From Chryseobacterium oranimense (GTDB taxonomy: Bacteria; Bacteroidota; Bacteroidia; Flavobacteriales; Weeksellaceae): 64,000 nt of DNA. The notes beneath the pieces were generated by a model. That model had not been told where the DNA came from, searched no databases, and worked only from the letters and a program-made list of their open reading frames with translations. Positions 25,320 to 34,654 of the stretch are shown here, piece after piece. Location: NCBI RefSeq assembly GCF_900129755.1, contig NZ_FQWT01000006.1, forward strand, positions 62,001 to 126,000, written 5' to 3'. Every line of letters begins with the position of its first letter. Position 1 is the first letter of the stretch. The position numbers and the translations under genes are program-made.

Positions 25320-25682
25320 ATGATAAAACTAAACACAAAAATGAAATATTCAAAATTGAATCTTGCAAAAGAAGCCATCAGCCACAAAGGCTTCGTTAAA
25401 AAAATCCCTGACATTTTCAGGATGGTCAAATTATGGAGAAAAGGCGAATATCCAATGAAATCCATTGATATTATCCTTCCTCTTCTTGGGATTTTATATG
25501 TAATCTCCCCTATTGACTTACTTCCTGAGTTTGCAGTACCCGTTTTGGGAGTGATGGATGATCTTGCCGTATTGTCGCTGACGATTCCAAAACTAATTAA
25601 AGAAGTGGATAAATTTTTACTGTGGGAAGCAGAACAGAGGCTGAAAGGCACTAAAATTATTGACGCAGAAATTATAAAATAA
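25320..25682 (+). CDS. YkvA/DUF1232 family membrane protein
   Basis: A 120-residue protein with the DUF1232 core: a hydrophobic stretch SIDIILPLLGILYVISPIDL with the family motif YxISPIDLLPE, followed by PVLGVMDDLAVLSLTIPKL. The N-terminus is basic and probably cytoplasmic. The function is unknown. Two ATGs are possible (25320 and 25341); the longer is given. The gene ends before a strong terminator. Confidence 0.85.
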   Translation: MIKLNTKMKYSKLNLAKEAISHKGFVKKIPDIFRMVKLWRKGEYPMKSIDIILPLLGILYVISPIDLLPEFAVPVLGVMDDLAVLSLTIPKLIKEVDKFLLWEAEQRLKGTKIIDAEIIK

Positions 25683-25702
25683 TATTTACAGAAAATATTT
25701 TT

Positions 25703-25736
25703 AAAACCATCCTTAACTATTTCAGGATGGTTTTTT
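25703..25736 (+). terminator. Terminator of the DUF1232 gene
   Basis: AAAACCATCCT (25703-25713) pairs with AGGATGGTTTT (25724-25734) and a T run follows. Confidence 0.85.
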
Positions 25737-25771
25737 ATTTGACAAAATTTTTAAGCCTTATTTCAAATGAT

Positions 25772-25779
25772 TAAATTTG
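25772..25779 (+). promoter_or_regulatory. -7 promoter box of the UMP synthase gene
   Basis: TAAATTTG, 19 bases before the ATG at 25799. The -33 element is unclear. Confidence 0.5.
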
Positions 25780-25798
25780 CACTATCTAATAAAAAATA

Positions 25799-27178
25799 AT
25801 GGAAAGTAAAAAAGAGTTTTTCTTAGAGTGTTACAAACTGGGCATCATCAAATTCGGGAGGTTTACCTTAAAAAGCGGTATTGAAAGTCCGTTCTATGTA
25901 GACCTCAGGCCTTTGGCATCAGACCCTAAAATCTTAAAGAATCTGGCAAATTATTTATTGGAAATGCTTCCGCTGGATAATTTTGATCTCATCTGCGGGG
26001 TGCCTTATGCAGCCCTTCCGATGGCTACTGCCATGTCTCTGGAAAGCTATATTCCATTAATTATCAAAAGAAAAGAAGCAAAAAATTACGGAACAAAGAA
26101 GCTGATCGAAGGAATTTACCAGAAAGGGCAGAACTGTCTTTTGGTGGAAGACGTCATCACTTCCGGAAAATCTCTTATAGAAACTATTGCAGAAGTAGAA
26201 CAGGAAGATCTTAAAGTAGCGGATATCGTTGTTGTTCTCGACAGGGAACAGGGCGGGAAACAATTATTGGAAAGCAAAGGCTACAGAGTTCATACCCTTT
26301 TCAATATTTCCGAAGTTTGTACTATTCTTCAGGAAACCGGAGAACTGTCTGATGAAGAAGTAAAAAGAATCCAGGACTTCCTTCAGGGAAACCATATTCA
26401 GTTTGAGGAAAAGACCAGAAGCTCTTACGAGCAGAAGCTGGAGCATGCGCAACATTCCGTTTCTAAAAAACTACTGGAAACTGCTCTGGCAAAAAAATCC
26501 AACCTTATTGCATCTGCTGACGTTACCACAACCCAGGAACTTCTTGCTCTTGCTGAAAAAGTAGGACCTCATATTGTTGCCTTAAAGACTCACATAGATA
26601 TCATTTCAGATTTTGAATACGAAAAAACAATTGTCCCTTTAAAAGCATTGGCGGAAAAACACCGGTTCTTACTGATGGAGGACAGAAAATTTGCAGATAT
26701 CGGCAATACCCAGGAACTGCAGTTTACCAGCGGTGTATTTAAAATTACAGACTGGGCAGATTTTGTTACTTCACAGGTGATAGGAGGATTTGAATCTTTA
26801 GACTGCTTCAAAAATGTAGGAGTTGTGGCTATTGTGGGAATGTCTTCCAAAGGTACCCTTACTACAGCCAGCTATCGCGAAGAAGCTTTAAAAGTAGCGT
26901 TATCCCATCCTAACGTAATAGGAGGTGTATCTCAGAATCAGATCCCTGAAGAGCTGCTGTTATTTACTCCGGGTGTTAATCTTGCAGACTCAGGAGACGG
27001 AAAAGGACAGCAGTACAATACACCTGAACATGTTTTCAAAATGCTCCACTCCGATTTTATCATTGTAGGAAGAGGAATTTATAAATCTGATGACCCTGAA
27101 ACCGCCGCCGTTACTTATAAAAACGAAGGCTGGAATGCATATGTTAATTCTTTGCAAAAAAACATGATCCAGGGCTAA
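25799..27178 (+). CDS. Fused orotate phosphoribosyltransferase / OMP decarboxylase
   Basis: The last two steps of UMP synthesis in one 459-residue chain. Residues 1-205 are a PyrE domain with the PRPP loop LVEDVITSGKSLIET, FTLKSGIESPFYVDLR and FDLICGVPYAALP. Residues 215-459 are a PyrF domain with the catalytic LMEDRKFADIGNTQELQ and the C-terminal HSDFIIVGRGIY. The order (PyrE first) and the decarboxylase motif are those of eukaryotic UMP synthase rather than of the separate bacterial PyrF enzymes. It stands alone between the DUF1232 gene and the M1-like gene. Confidence 0.94.
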   Translation: MESKKEFFLECYKLGIIKFGRFTLKSGIESPFYVDLRPLASDPKILKNLANYLLEMLPLDNFDLICGVPYAALPMATAMSLESYIPLIIKRKEAKNYGTKKLIEGIYQKGQNCLLVEDVITSGKSLIETIAEVEQEDLKVADIVVVLDREQGGKQLLESKGYRVHTLFNISEVCTILQETGELSDEEVKRIQDFLQGNHIQFEEKTRSSYEQKLEHAQHSVSKKLLETALAKKSNLIASADVTTTQELLALAEKVGPHIVALKTHIDIISDFEYEKTIVPLKALAEKHRFLLMEDRKFADIGNTQELQFTSGVFKITDWADFVTSQVIGGFESLDCFKNVGVVAIVGMSSKGTLTTASYREEALKVALSHPNVIGGVSQNQIPEELLLFTPGVNLADSGDGKGQQYNTPEHVFKMLHSDFIIVGRGIYKSDDPETAAVTYKNEGWNAYVNSLQKNMIQG

Positions 27179-27206
27179 ATTCTGCTGAAAATATTCAAAA
27201 TAAGTT

Positions 27207-27214
27207 TATATTTG
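27207..27214 (+). promoter_or_regulatory. -7 promoter box before the M1-like gene
   Basis: TATATTTG, 17 bases before the TTG start at 27232. Confidence 0.5.
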
Positions 27215-27231
27215 GGCTTTATCACAGGATA

Positions 27232-30054
27232 TTGAAAAAGATTACCACTTGCCTTGTTTTGTTTTGGGGAATTGTACAGGTTTCCGGGCAGAAAGACAGT
27301 ATATATATTGAAGCCAAACTATCTTCCGACAGAAAAACGCTGGAAGTTAATCAGGAAATTGTGTACTACAATCATTCCGGAAAAGACCTTCATTCGGTAA
27401 AACTTCTCAACTGGGTTTCTGCTTACAATAAGAAAGGAACGTCCTTAGTTTACAGAAAGCTGGAGGACAGAAACAGTGATCTTCATTTTGCAAAAACCGG
27501 TCAGCTGGGCAAGCTCCTTGATCTTCAGATTAGAGATTCTGCACAGCAGCCTGTATCAGTAAACTCCAGTACGGATGAAAACCTTTTTCTACCTCTCACA
27601 GAGGCTTTAAAACCTGGAGAAAGCATCAAATTACAGCTTCAGTACAGAATGCTCCTTCCCGATAAAAAATTTACGGGCTACGGAACTTCTGATCAGATTA
27701 CAGCATTAAAATATTTCTTTATTGTTCCGGATCATTTTGATCCGGACAATATTTCCAAAAGAAATTATCACGATATTGAGGAATCCGTAAGTTTCAATAC
27801 TTTCTGGACCGTCAATTTTGATCTGCCTCCCAATAGTTTTATAGAAAGCAACCTTCCACAGGTTCAGATGAACTCCTTTAAAGGCTATCTTGATTCCGAT
27901 CCTGAATTTGTGATTTCATCGAACGGGCTTCCTTCCATAAAAGTAAATGTGGATGATACAGATACCGAAATTAAGTTCGGGTATAATCTGAAACCGGAAG
28001 AAAAACAAAACCTTGAATTTTACCTGCCTTTGCATTTGAAGTTCATTAAAGAAAGAATAGGTTTCCTTCCCAAAAATCTCTTTATTTCCGAAAAATTCAG
28101 ATCTTCAGAAGATTTTTTCGGAAATAATGATATTACATTCTGGAAATTCAAGTTTCAGCTGTTCACCGATTCGGAAAAAACGGATCTTGATTATTTCGGA
28201 ATTATTGCAAAAAAAATTCTGGACGAAAGCGTTATTGCAGACAAACAGAAACATCACTGGTTTAAGAACGGCTTGAAATCCTATCTGGAAATACAGTATC
28301 TCCAGAAGTTCTATAAGGACACCAAACTATTGGGTACGCTGCCGGAGACCCGTATTTTCGGTGTCAAACCTTTAAAGCTGTTCCATGCATCCAAAGTAAA
28401 GTTGATTGACCGTTACGGACTGGCTTATCAGTATATCATGTCCCAGAATCTGGATCAAAAGATCAGCGAGAACTTCACCGTTTTGAGCAATTTTAATGAT
28501 ATGGCAATCAGCAGCTTTGAAACCGGAAGTCTTTTTAATTATACGGCAGAAAAAATGGGCTATGATCGTTTCAATGATATTGTTAAGGATTATATTGCCA
28601 AAAACACAGATCAAAAAATCGATCCGGAAGATTTCCTTAAAGAGTTAGCTGAAAAAGAAAAAACATCTGCCTACCTGAGTGATTTTTTTAAACAAAAAAA
28701 CAGAGTTAACTTCAAGCTGAAAAATATTAAAAAACAGGAAGATTCTCTAAATATCAAAATCGGTAAAAATACAGCCTCACCTATTCCAGTAAGGCTGGAA
28801 ACCCAGACCAGCGAAGGCGAAACAAAATCCTATTGGGTAGAAACAGAAGAAAAAGAAAGGGCTACCAACTTCGCCCTTCCCTCTTCAGAAGATATTCACA
28901 AGGTAACGCTGAATTCAGATTATATTTTTCCGGAATCTAAATACCGGGACAATTTTTTATATGCAAAAGGCCTGTTTTCAAATACAAAAAAAATAAAATT
29001 CAAGCTTATTAAGGACATTCCAAATCCTGAATATAACGAAATATACGTCACTCCAAGAGTACGTTTTAATAATACGTATGATAAGTTCCTTCTGGGAGTG
29101 AATTTGAAAAACCAGTCATTTTTTGATCAGAAATTCCTGTATTCATTTACTCCAACTTACAGTACGGGAACCGGTAAACTGACCGGATCAGGAGCCATCT
29201 CCTACTCTTTTCTTCCTGCTGAGAGTATTTTCAGAAGCATCACTTTCGGGGTGTCCGGATCTTATTTTCATTATGATTACGGACTGGCCTACAGAAAAGG
29301 TTCAGTATTCTCCAATTTCAATTTCAGGAAAAACCCGCGGAGTACGGTAAGCAGAAGTTTAGGATTTTCTTACAATTATTTAGAGAGAGATCTTAGTCCG
29401 GCAATGATTGCGAATAAGGATTATGACAAGTATAATCTCTGGAGTGCAGGATATGGATACAGCGACAGCCAAATGATCCATGAAAAAAGTTTAAGCCTGA
29501 GCACTCAGGGGATGGAAGATTTCAATAAGATAACTGCTGAAGGATTTTACAGATGGGAATTTGCTCCCAAGCAAAAACTAAGTGTCCGCTTATTTGCCGG
29601 CTATTTTATTAGAAATGAAACCCGGAACAATACTTTCAACTATGGGATTTCGAGGGTATCGAATTATTCTTTCTCTTATAATTTGTTGGGTGAAAGTGCC
29701 AACAGTGGGTTTCTTTCACAACAGTTTATCCTGGCTGACGGGGGCTTCAAGTCTTTTATCCCGGGCTCTGTGAATCAGTGGATCACTTCTTTTAATGTAG
29801 ACTCAAGTGTATGGAAAATTTTCCATGTATATGCGGATGCAGGAATCTATAAAAACAAAAACCGCCCTGCAGAGTTTATCTGGGACAGCGGAATTAAGGT
29901 AAGGCTTATCCCTGATTTTCTTGAAATTTACTTCCCGATACAATCATCCTTAGGCTTTGAACCTTCTTTCAAGGATTATGCAAAACGCATCAGATATACC
30001 CTGGTTCTTAATCTTGGGGCTGTCATTAATGCTGCCAGAAGGGGATGGTATTAA
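27232..30054 (+). CDS. M1-peptidase-like protein with C-terminal barrel, zinc site lost
   Basis: A 940-residue exported protein (signal KITTCLVLFWGIVQVSG) starting with TTG. Residues 20-250 form the beta-sandwich N-domain of M1 peptidases (LQYRMLLPDKKFTGYG). At about 330-350 the catalytic region should read HExxH...WLNEGFAxYxE, but the first motif is absent and the second reads WFKNGLKSYLE with Asn in place of the zinc-binding Glu. From about 610 to the end it is a beta-rich outer-membrane barrel (FKLIKDIPNPEYNEIYVTPR, then alternating strands). Peptidase activity is therefore unlikely, and it may bind or chaperone peptides at the outer membrane. Neighbours give no hint. Confidence 0.75.
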   Translation: MKKITTCLVLFWGIVQVSGQKDSIYIEAKLSSDRKTLEVNQEIVYYNHSGKDLHSVKLLNWVSAYNKKGTSLVYRKLEDRNSDLHFAKTGQLGKLLDLQIRDSAQQPVSVNSSTDENLFLPLTEALKPGESIKLQLQYRMLLPDKKFTGYGTSDQITALKYFFIVPDHFDPDNISKRNYHDIEESVSFNTFWTVNFDLPPNSFIESNLPQVQMNSFKGYLDSDPEFVISSNGLPSIKVNVDDTDTEIKFGYNLKPEEKQNLEFYLPLHLKFIKERIGFLPKNLFISEKFRSSEDFFGNNDITFWKFKFQLFTDSEKTDLDYFGIIAKKILDESVIADKQKHHWFKNGLKSYLEIQYLQKFYKDTKLLGTLPETRIFGVKPLKLFHASKVKLIDRYGLAYQYIMSQNLDQKISENFTVLSNFNDMAISSFETGSLFNYTAEKMGYDRFNDIVKDYIAKNTDQKIDPEDFLKELAEKEKTSAYLSDFFKQKNRVNFKLKNIKKQEDSLNIKIGKNTASPIPVRLETQTSEGETKSYWVETEEKERATNFALPSSEDIHKVTLNSDYIFPESKYRDNFLYAKGLFSNTKKIKFKLIKDIPNPEYNEIYVTPRVRFNNTYDKFLLGVNLKNQSFFDQKFLYSFTPTYSTGTGKLTGSGAISYSFLPAESIFRSITFGVSGSYFHYDYGLAYRKGSVFSNFNFRKNPRSTVSRSLGFSYNYLERDLSPAMIANKDYDKYNLWSAGYGYSDSQMIHEKSLSLSTQGMEDFNKITAEGFYRWEFAPKQKLSVRLFAGYFIRNETRNNTFNYGISRVSNYSFSYNLLGESANSGFLSQQFILADGGFKSFIPGSVNQWITSFNVDSSVWKIFHVYADAGIYKNKNRPAEFIWDSGIKVRLIPDFLEIYFPIQSSLGFEPSFKDYAKRIRYTLVLNLGAVINAARRGWY

Positions 30055-30055
30055 T

Positions 30056-30088
30056 AAAAGAAGCAACTGTATTGCAGTTGCTTCTTTT
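30056..30088 (+). terminator. Terminator of the M1-like gene
   Basis: A perfect 14-bp stem AAAAGAAGCAACTG / CAGTTGCTTCTTTT (30056-30069 with 30075-30088) has a 5-base loop and lies directly behind the stop codon. Confidence 0.88.
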
Positions 30089-30269
30089 AACATGTTATAT
30101 TGAAAACTAACTTTCATCTTTACAAATGAATTATATTCGTTTGATTCAGAATTAAATATAAAATTTTTCATTTATACTTTATAAACATCAAAAATAATAC
30201 CACACAAATAAAAAATAATTCTAAAAATAGATATATTAAACAGGTAGAGAGTCAGTATTAAAATCATAA

Positions 30270-30310
30270 AATAATTCCGGGCCATTTCTTCGAAATGGCC
30301 CGGAATTATT
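30270..30310. terminator. 19-bp perfect hairpin, terminator of the T9SS substrate gene
   Basis: Positions 30270-30288 pair completely with 30292-30310 around the loop TTC. The tail is T-rich on the minus strand (TTATTTTATGATTTT), and it lies 18 bases behind the stop of the minus-strand gene at 30329. Confidence 0.88.
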
Positions 30311-30328
30311 TATAAAGAAACTATAAAA

Positions 30329-31102
30329 TTAGTCTTTTAAAATTTTCTGAGATACAGGCTTGTTATTTACAGTTCCTGTAACGATGTAATTACCTTTTGA
30401 TAATTCAGCTACGTTTACAGTTCCGTTTTCTTTTACAGAAGCGGATTTTACTACCTGCCCGAACATGTTGTATACTTTTACATCTTTCACATCAGCTCCG
30501 AAAGTGATCTCATCGCTTTTTACGAAAGTATTTTTTACAAAGTTTCCTGCTTTTGCGTTCTTGATATCTGCAACAGCCAGTGATCCGGTCGTTACTTTTA
30601 TATCATCGATAAAGAATCTGTTATTAGCTGCTACAGAACCTTCAAATGTAAGAACCACGGTTCCTGTAGCCCCTGTAATATTTACAGTATAGTTTGAGAA
30701 AGCACCTTTCACCAGAGTTACACTAGCTTGACTTAAAGTAGCTCCAGTAGCAGAGACATTTAAAGTTGTAACTTCATTTGCTCCATTCCAGGCACCTGCT
30801 CTAAAAGTTAAAGTAGCATTTCCTGTTAATGCAATTCCTGGTGTAGTTACAGTTCCTTTTAATGATGAAGTTCCTGCTTTCAGACATCCACTTCCTCTAT
30901 AAACTTTAGCAAAAGTCCATGCTCCGCCTGTGGTATATGAAGTAGACCCGTCAGTAAAACCTGAGCCTGCCACACTTCCACTCCAGCCACCGTCATTTCC
31001 TCCGGTTCCTGTAACATCATCAAACGTAGCATTAAAAACTGTTTGTGCAAAAATACTTGATGCTACCATAACTGTAGCGATAAACGAATAAAGTTTTTTC
31101 AT
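30329..31102 (-). CDS. T9SS substrate with C-terminal sorting domain
   Basis: A 257-residue secreted protein. The signal peptide is LYSFIATVMVASSIFA-Q. The middle (20-175) is a Gly/Thr/Ser-rich beta-sandwich resembling a carbohydrate-binding or jelly-roll module (NATFDDVTGTGGNDGGWSG, RFFIDDIKV near its end). The last 70 residues form a type A sorting domain with VYNMFGQVVKS, GNYIVTG and the terminal KILKD, which directs export and attachment by the type IX system. No enzyme motif is visible, so it is probably a surface-bound or released binding protein. A -7 box TATTTTTG lies upstream (minus, plus 31138-31145). Confidence 0.88.
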   Translation of the reverse strand: MKKLYSFIATVMVASSIFAQTVFNATFDDVTGTGGNDGGWSGSVAGSGFTDGSTSYTTGGAWTFAKVYRGSGCLKAGTSSLKGTVTTPGIALTGNATLTFRAGAWNGANEVTTLNVSATGATLSQASVTLVKGAFSNYTVNITGATGTVVLTFEGSVAANNRFFIDDIKVTTGSLAVADIKNAKAGNFVKNTFVKSDEITFGADVKDVKVYNMFGQVVKSASVKENGTVNVAELSKGNYIVTGTVNNKPVSQKILKD

Positions 31103-31137
31103 GATTTAAAGAATTTGATTACTAATAATTTGTCTTC

Positions 31138-31145
31138 CAAAAATA
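31138..31145 (-). promoter_or_regulatory. -7 promoter box of the T9SS substrate gene
   Basis: TATTTTTG on the minus strand matches TAnnTTTG, 35 bases before the ATG at 31102. Confidence 0.45.
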
Positions 31146-31244
31146 AATCATTTTTTTCATTTGGGACAATAATAGGGTTAATTTTTTGTTAATAATGATT
31201 AACCCCTTTGCATTAACAATTTTTAGTTATTTTTACGAATTATT

Positions 31245-34200
31245 TTGAAAGGCTTGCGGAATTTTTTTCTTCTGATCGGTTTGTTTGTCATGGGCATATT
31301 TTCGGCCCATGCGCAGATATTTTCGTGGAAAAACCCAAATATTCCGGAAGATAGCATTAAAAAGGACAGCATCCTTGCTGCCAGATTTGAGCAGGATATT
31401 TTTGCTAAGGATACGATGGATTTTGTGAAAACCAATAACAAAATAATCGTGGACGAGGCCGTACTGGTAAAGAATGACAAAAAAAGATTTCTGGGAGAGC
31501 TGAACTCTAAAGGTTCCATTATCCGTGGAATTACATTTGGTAACAATCAGGGGCAGTCTGTACAGAGTTCTATGGATCTTCAGATCTCTGGCCGGCTTTC
31601 GAAAGATGTGACTATTCTGGCAAGTATTTCAGATCATAACCTTCCTATTCAGGCTGACGGTTATACCCAAACCCTGGAAGAGTTTGATAAGATCTATATG
31701 CAGCTGAATATTAAGGACAAATCGATCCTCCGGGCTGGACATCTGGATCTTGTAGAATCCAAAAATTACTTTGCAAAATTCCAGAGACGAAGCATGGGAC
31801 TTGAATTCCAGACTGAATTCGGGAAGGATAATAAAACTTTTGTAGATGTTTCCATGGGTGTGGCACGAAGTGAATTTCACAGGGTTCGTTTCCAGGGGGT
31901 TGAAGGAAACCAGGGACCTTACCGTCTAACGGGTAAGAACGGCGAACAGTTTATCACCCTTATTTCAGGTTCCGAGCAGGTATTTATCGACGGTATCCTG
32001 ATGAAGCGTGGAGAAAACCAGGATTACACCATTAACTATAATACCGGAGAAGTAACATTTACCAGTTTCCGACCGATCTTCCAGCAGAATTTCATTACTA
32101 TTTCATACAATTATACCAATAGAAATTATTCCAGATATCTGTTTACCGGAAAATTAGAGCATCAAAGGGAAAAGTTTAAAGTTGGACTGAACTGGTTCAT
32201 GGAAAATGACAATAAAAATGCTCCACTTTCCTTAAACCTTTCCAAAGAAGACGAACAAATCCTTGCCGATGCAGGTAACGATCCGAATTTAATGTATGCC
32301 CCTTCAGGCGTGGTAACTCCTTATGATGTCAATAAAATCCTGTATCGTTTGAATCCGGCTGGAAACTTCTATGAATTTTCAACAGATCAGAATGAAACAC
32401 TTTACCAGGTTTCCTTCACCTATTTTGGGGTCAATCAGGGGGATTATAAAATTACACAAACGACCAATAACGGCCGTGTATTTGAGTACGTCGGAAACAA
32501 TATGGGGGACTATAAGGCCGTGAGAAAACTCCCTTCACCTCAAAAATCTCAGGTGTATTCTGTAAATTCCGAATATCTTTTAAAAGATGGAAAAATAGGG
32601 GCTGATTTCTCCCTGAGCAATTATGACCTGAATTTATTTTCATCAAAAGATGCAGCTCAAAATATTGGATATGCATGGCGTATTTTCGGAAATAAAAGCT
32701 TTACAAAAAACAACTGGAAAGGAACTCCAAGCTTCGAATATCAATATATCGACAAACAGTTTCACATTCTGGACCGCATCAATGATGTGGAATTCTCGAG
32801 AGATTTCAACCTGGTTCAGGAATTCAGCCAGAGAACTCAAAACAGGTTCATCTTTAGTTTTTTAAATAAATGGAACAATAAATCTACACTGAATTACCGC
32901 ATCAATTATCTGGATGAACAAGACAGCTATAAAGGGATGAAAAACGATCTTGATTTCAGCTGGATCACAGGAAAGTTTTTTACAAAAGGAAACTTATCAT
33001 ATCTTAATACCAATGCTACGCTGCAGGACACCAAATTTATCAGGGGTGGCGTTTCTACGGAATTTACCGGTAAAAAAGGAAGCTGGGCCGTTGGAGGAAG
33101 CATGGAACACAATGAGAAAAAGTACAATGATACGCAGCTCATGGATGTCACCAGTTTCAGCTGGAAAGAGATTTTTGTTCAGAAAAAAATTGGCGACAGC
33201 ACACGTACCAAGCTTCTTGCAAAAGTGTATATGAGAGATAACGACTCCGTACGGAATAACAGGCTTGAAAGCATGAACAATATTCTGGGAATCATGGCAG
33301 AAAGCCAGCTTATTAAAACGGAAAGAACCACTTTAAATGCTTTGGTGCACTACAGAAAATTCTTTTACCAGAATGATGAAGCGGATATGACCCGAAATAA
33401 TGATTTCGTGGTCGGAAATATCCTGTACAACCAACAGTTATTCAGAAACGGGATGCGCCTCCAGGCATTTTACGAACTTGGAAACGGACAGGAAGCCCAA
33501 AGGGAATTCCAGTATCTTAAGGTAACGGACGGACAGGGTGTTTATAAATGGACAGATTATAACGGAGATGGGGTCCAGCAGCTCGACGAATTTGAAATTG
33601 CAGAATATTCTGATCTGGCTCAGTACATCAGAATTTATACGAATTCCGTTCGGTACATTCCTTCAAACAAAAATAAAATCCAGCTCGCCTTATTCGTTAA
33701 TCCGTCGATCGTTTTCAATTCCGAAAATGCATTTTTAAAGCGCTGGAATTTCAATGTTTCATTAAATTCACAAAACTCATTTTACAAAAAAGATAAAGTT
33801 CTCGTCCTGAACCCTTTTGAAAAAAACAGTGACCAGATCTTAAAAAACCAGAATATCTTAGCTTCCGTACAGTTTAATCCCACTGAAAAATCCGGCTGGA
33901 ACGGGAATTACCGTTTTATCACTAATGACAACCTCATCAATGCCAATTTCAGTAACGAAGAGCGTGAGCAGGTTTCACATTTCATCAATATCGGATATTG
34001 GTTTAATAAAGAATTCAGGGTCGACTGGGAAAATTCGATCCATGATCTTAAAAATTCATCCCAGTTATTTGCCACAAGAGATTACCGTCTGAACAATATT
34101 GAAACGAAACCGAAAGCAACCTACAAATTTACAGATGCTATCCAGGCAGAGCTTTCTTCCGCATACCGCCAGAAAAAAAGAATAGATGGCGAAGAGCTGT

Positions 34201-34481
34201 TAAAAGCATTTGATATTACCGGAACCATACAATGGGAACGCAAAAAAACATCAATCAGAGGGAATTTCTCTTTCATCAATAACGATTTTACAGGAAACAA
34301 TTTCAGCATTGTAGGAAACCAGATGCTGGACGGCCTTAAACCTGGCAAAAACCAGGTATGGAGTGTTTTTATCCAGCAGGCGATCAATTCTTTCCTTCAG
34401 CTTAACTTAAATTATGAGGGAAGAAATTCCGGAGACCGAACCATTCATATCGGAAGTATGCAGGTGAAAGCAAGCTTCTAG
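31245..34481 (+). CDS. Large outer-membrane beta-barrel-like protein, unknown
   Basis: A 1078-residue protein with a signal peptide (FFLLIGLFVMGIFSAHA-Q) and a TTG start. The N-terminal 300 residues hold conserved-looking stretches IRGITFGNNQGQSVQSSMDL, ISGRLSKDVTILASISD, GSEQVFIDGILMKRGENQDY and INYNTGEVTFTSFRPI, which resemble parts of very large T9SS/gliding outer-membrane proteins such as SprA. The remainder is a series of alternating strands with aromatic girdles. It is divergent from a T9SS substrate gene. I know it only as a recurring Bacteroidota protein without assigned function; a role in outer-membrane transport is inference. Confidence 0.7.
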   Translation: MKGLRNFFLLIGLFVMGIFSAHAQIFSWKNPNIPEDSIKKDSILAARFEQDIFAKDTMDFVKTNNKIIVDEAVLVKNDKKRFLGELNSKGSIIRGITFGNNQGQSVQSSMDLQISGRLSKDVTILASISDHNLPIQADGYTQTLEEFDKIYMQLNIKDKSILRAGHLDLVESKNYFAKFQRRSMGLEFQTEFGKDNKTFVDVSMGVARSEFHRVRFQGVEGNQGPYRLTGKNGEQFITLISGSEQVFIDGILMKRGENQDYTINYNTGEVTFTSFRPIFQQNFITISYNYTNRNYSRYLFTGKLEHQREKFKVGLNWFMENDNKNAPLSLNLSKEDEQILADAGNDPNLMYAPSGVVTPYDVNKILYRLNPAGNFYEFSTDQNETLYQVSFTYFGVNQGDYKITQTTNNGRVFEYVGNNMGDYKAVRKLPSPQKSQVYSVNSEYLLKDGKIGADFSLSNYDLNLFSSKDAAQNIGYAWRIFGNKSFTKNNWKGTPSFEYQYIDKQFHILDRINDVEFSRDFNLVQEFSQRTQNRFIFSFLNKWNNKSTLNYRINYLDEQDSYKGMKNDLDFSWITGKFFTKGNLSYLNTNATLQDTKFIRGGVSTEFTGKKGSWAVGGSMEHNEKKYNDTQLMDVTSFSWKEIFVQKKIGDSTRTKLLAKVYMRDNDSVRNNRLESMNNILGIMAESQLIKTERTTLNALVHYRKFFYQNDEADMTRNNDFVVGNILYNQQLFRNGMRLQAFYELGNGQEAQREFQYLKVTDGQGVYKWTDYNGDGVQQLDEFEIAEYSDLAQYIRIYTNSVRYIPSNKNKIQLALFVNPSIVFNSENAFLKRWNFNVSLNSQNSFYKKDKVLVLNPFEKNSDQILKNQNILASVQFNPTEKSGWNGNYRFITNDNLINANFSNEEREQVSHFINIGYWFNKEFRVDWENSIHDLKNSSQLFATRDYRLNNIETKPKATYKFTDAIQAELSSAYRQKKRIDGEELLKAFDITGTIQWERKKTSIRGNFSFINNDFTGNNFSIVGNQMLDGLKPGKNQVWSVFIQQAINSFLQLNLNYEGRNSGDRTIHIGSMQVKASF

Positions 34482-34642
34482 TAGAATGAGAGCGTTACAG
34501 AGGCGGAGTAATATAGCGGAGTAGGAACAACAAAATTTACTCCTTTAAAAATCTGATCTCTGAAATCGGATGTCTAATATTAATTCCTATCACTCTATCT
34601 TCACCATAGAAATTATCATATCCCCAAATGTTTATAATTTCG

Positions 34643-34650
34643 TAAATTTG
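34643..34650 (+). promoter_or_regulatory. -7 promoter box of dusB
   Basis: TAAATTTG ends 4 bases before the ATG at 34655, so the mRNA is probably leaderless. Confidence 0.5.
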
Positions 34651-34654
34651 CCGC

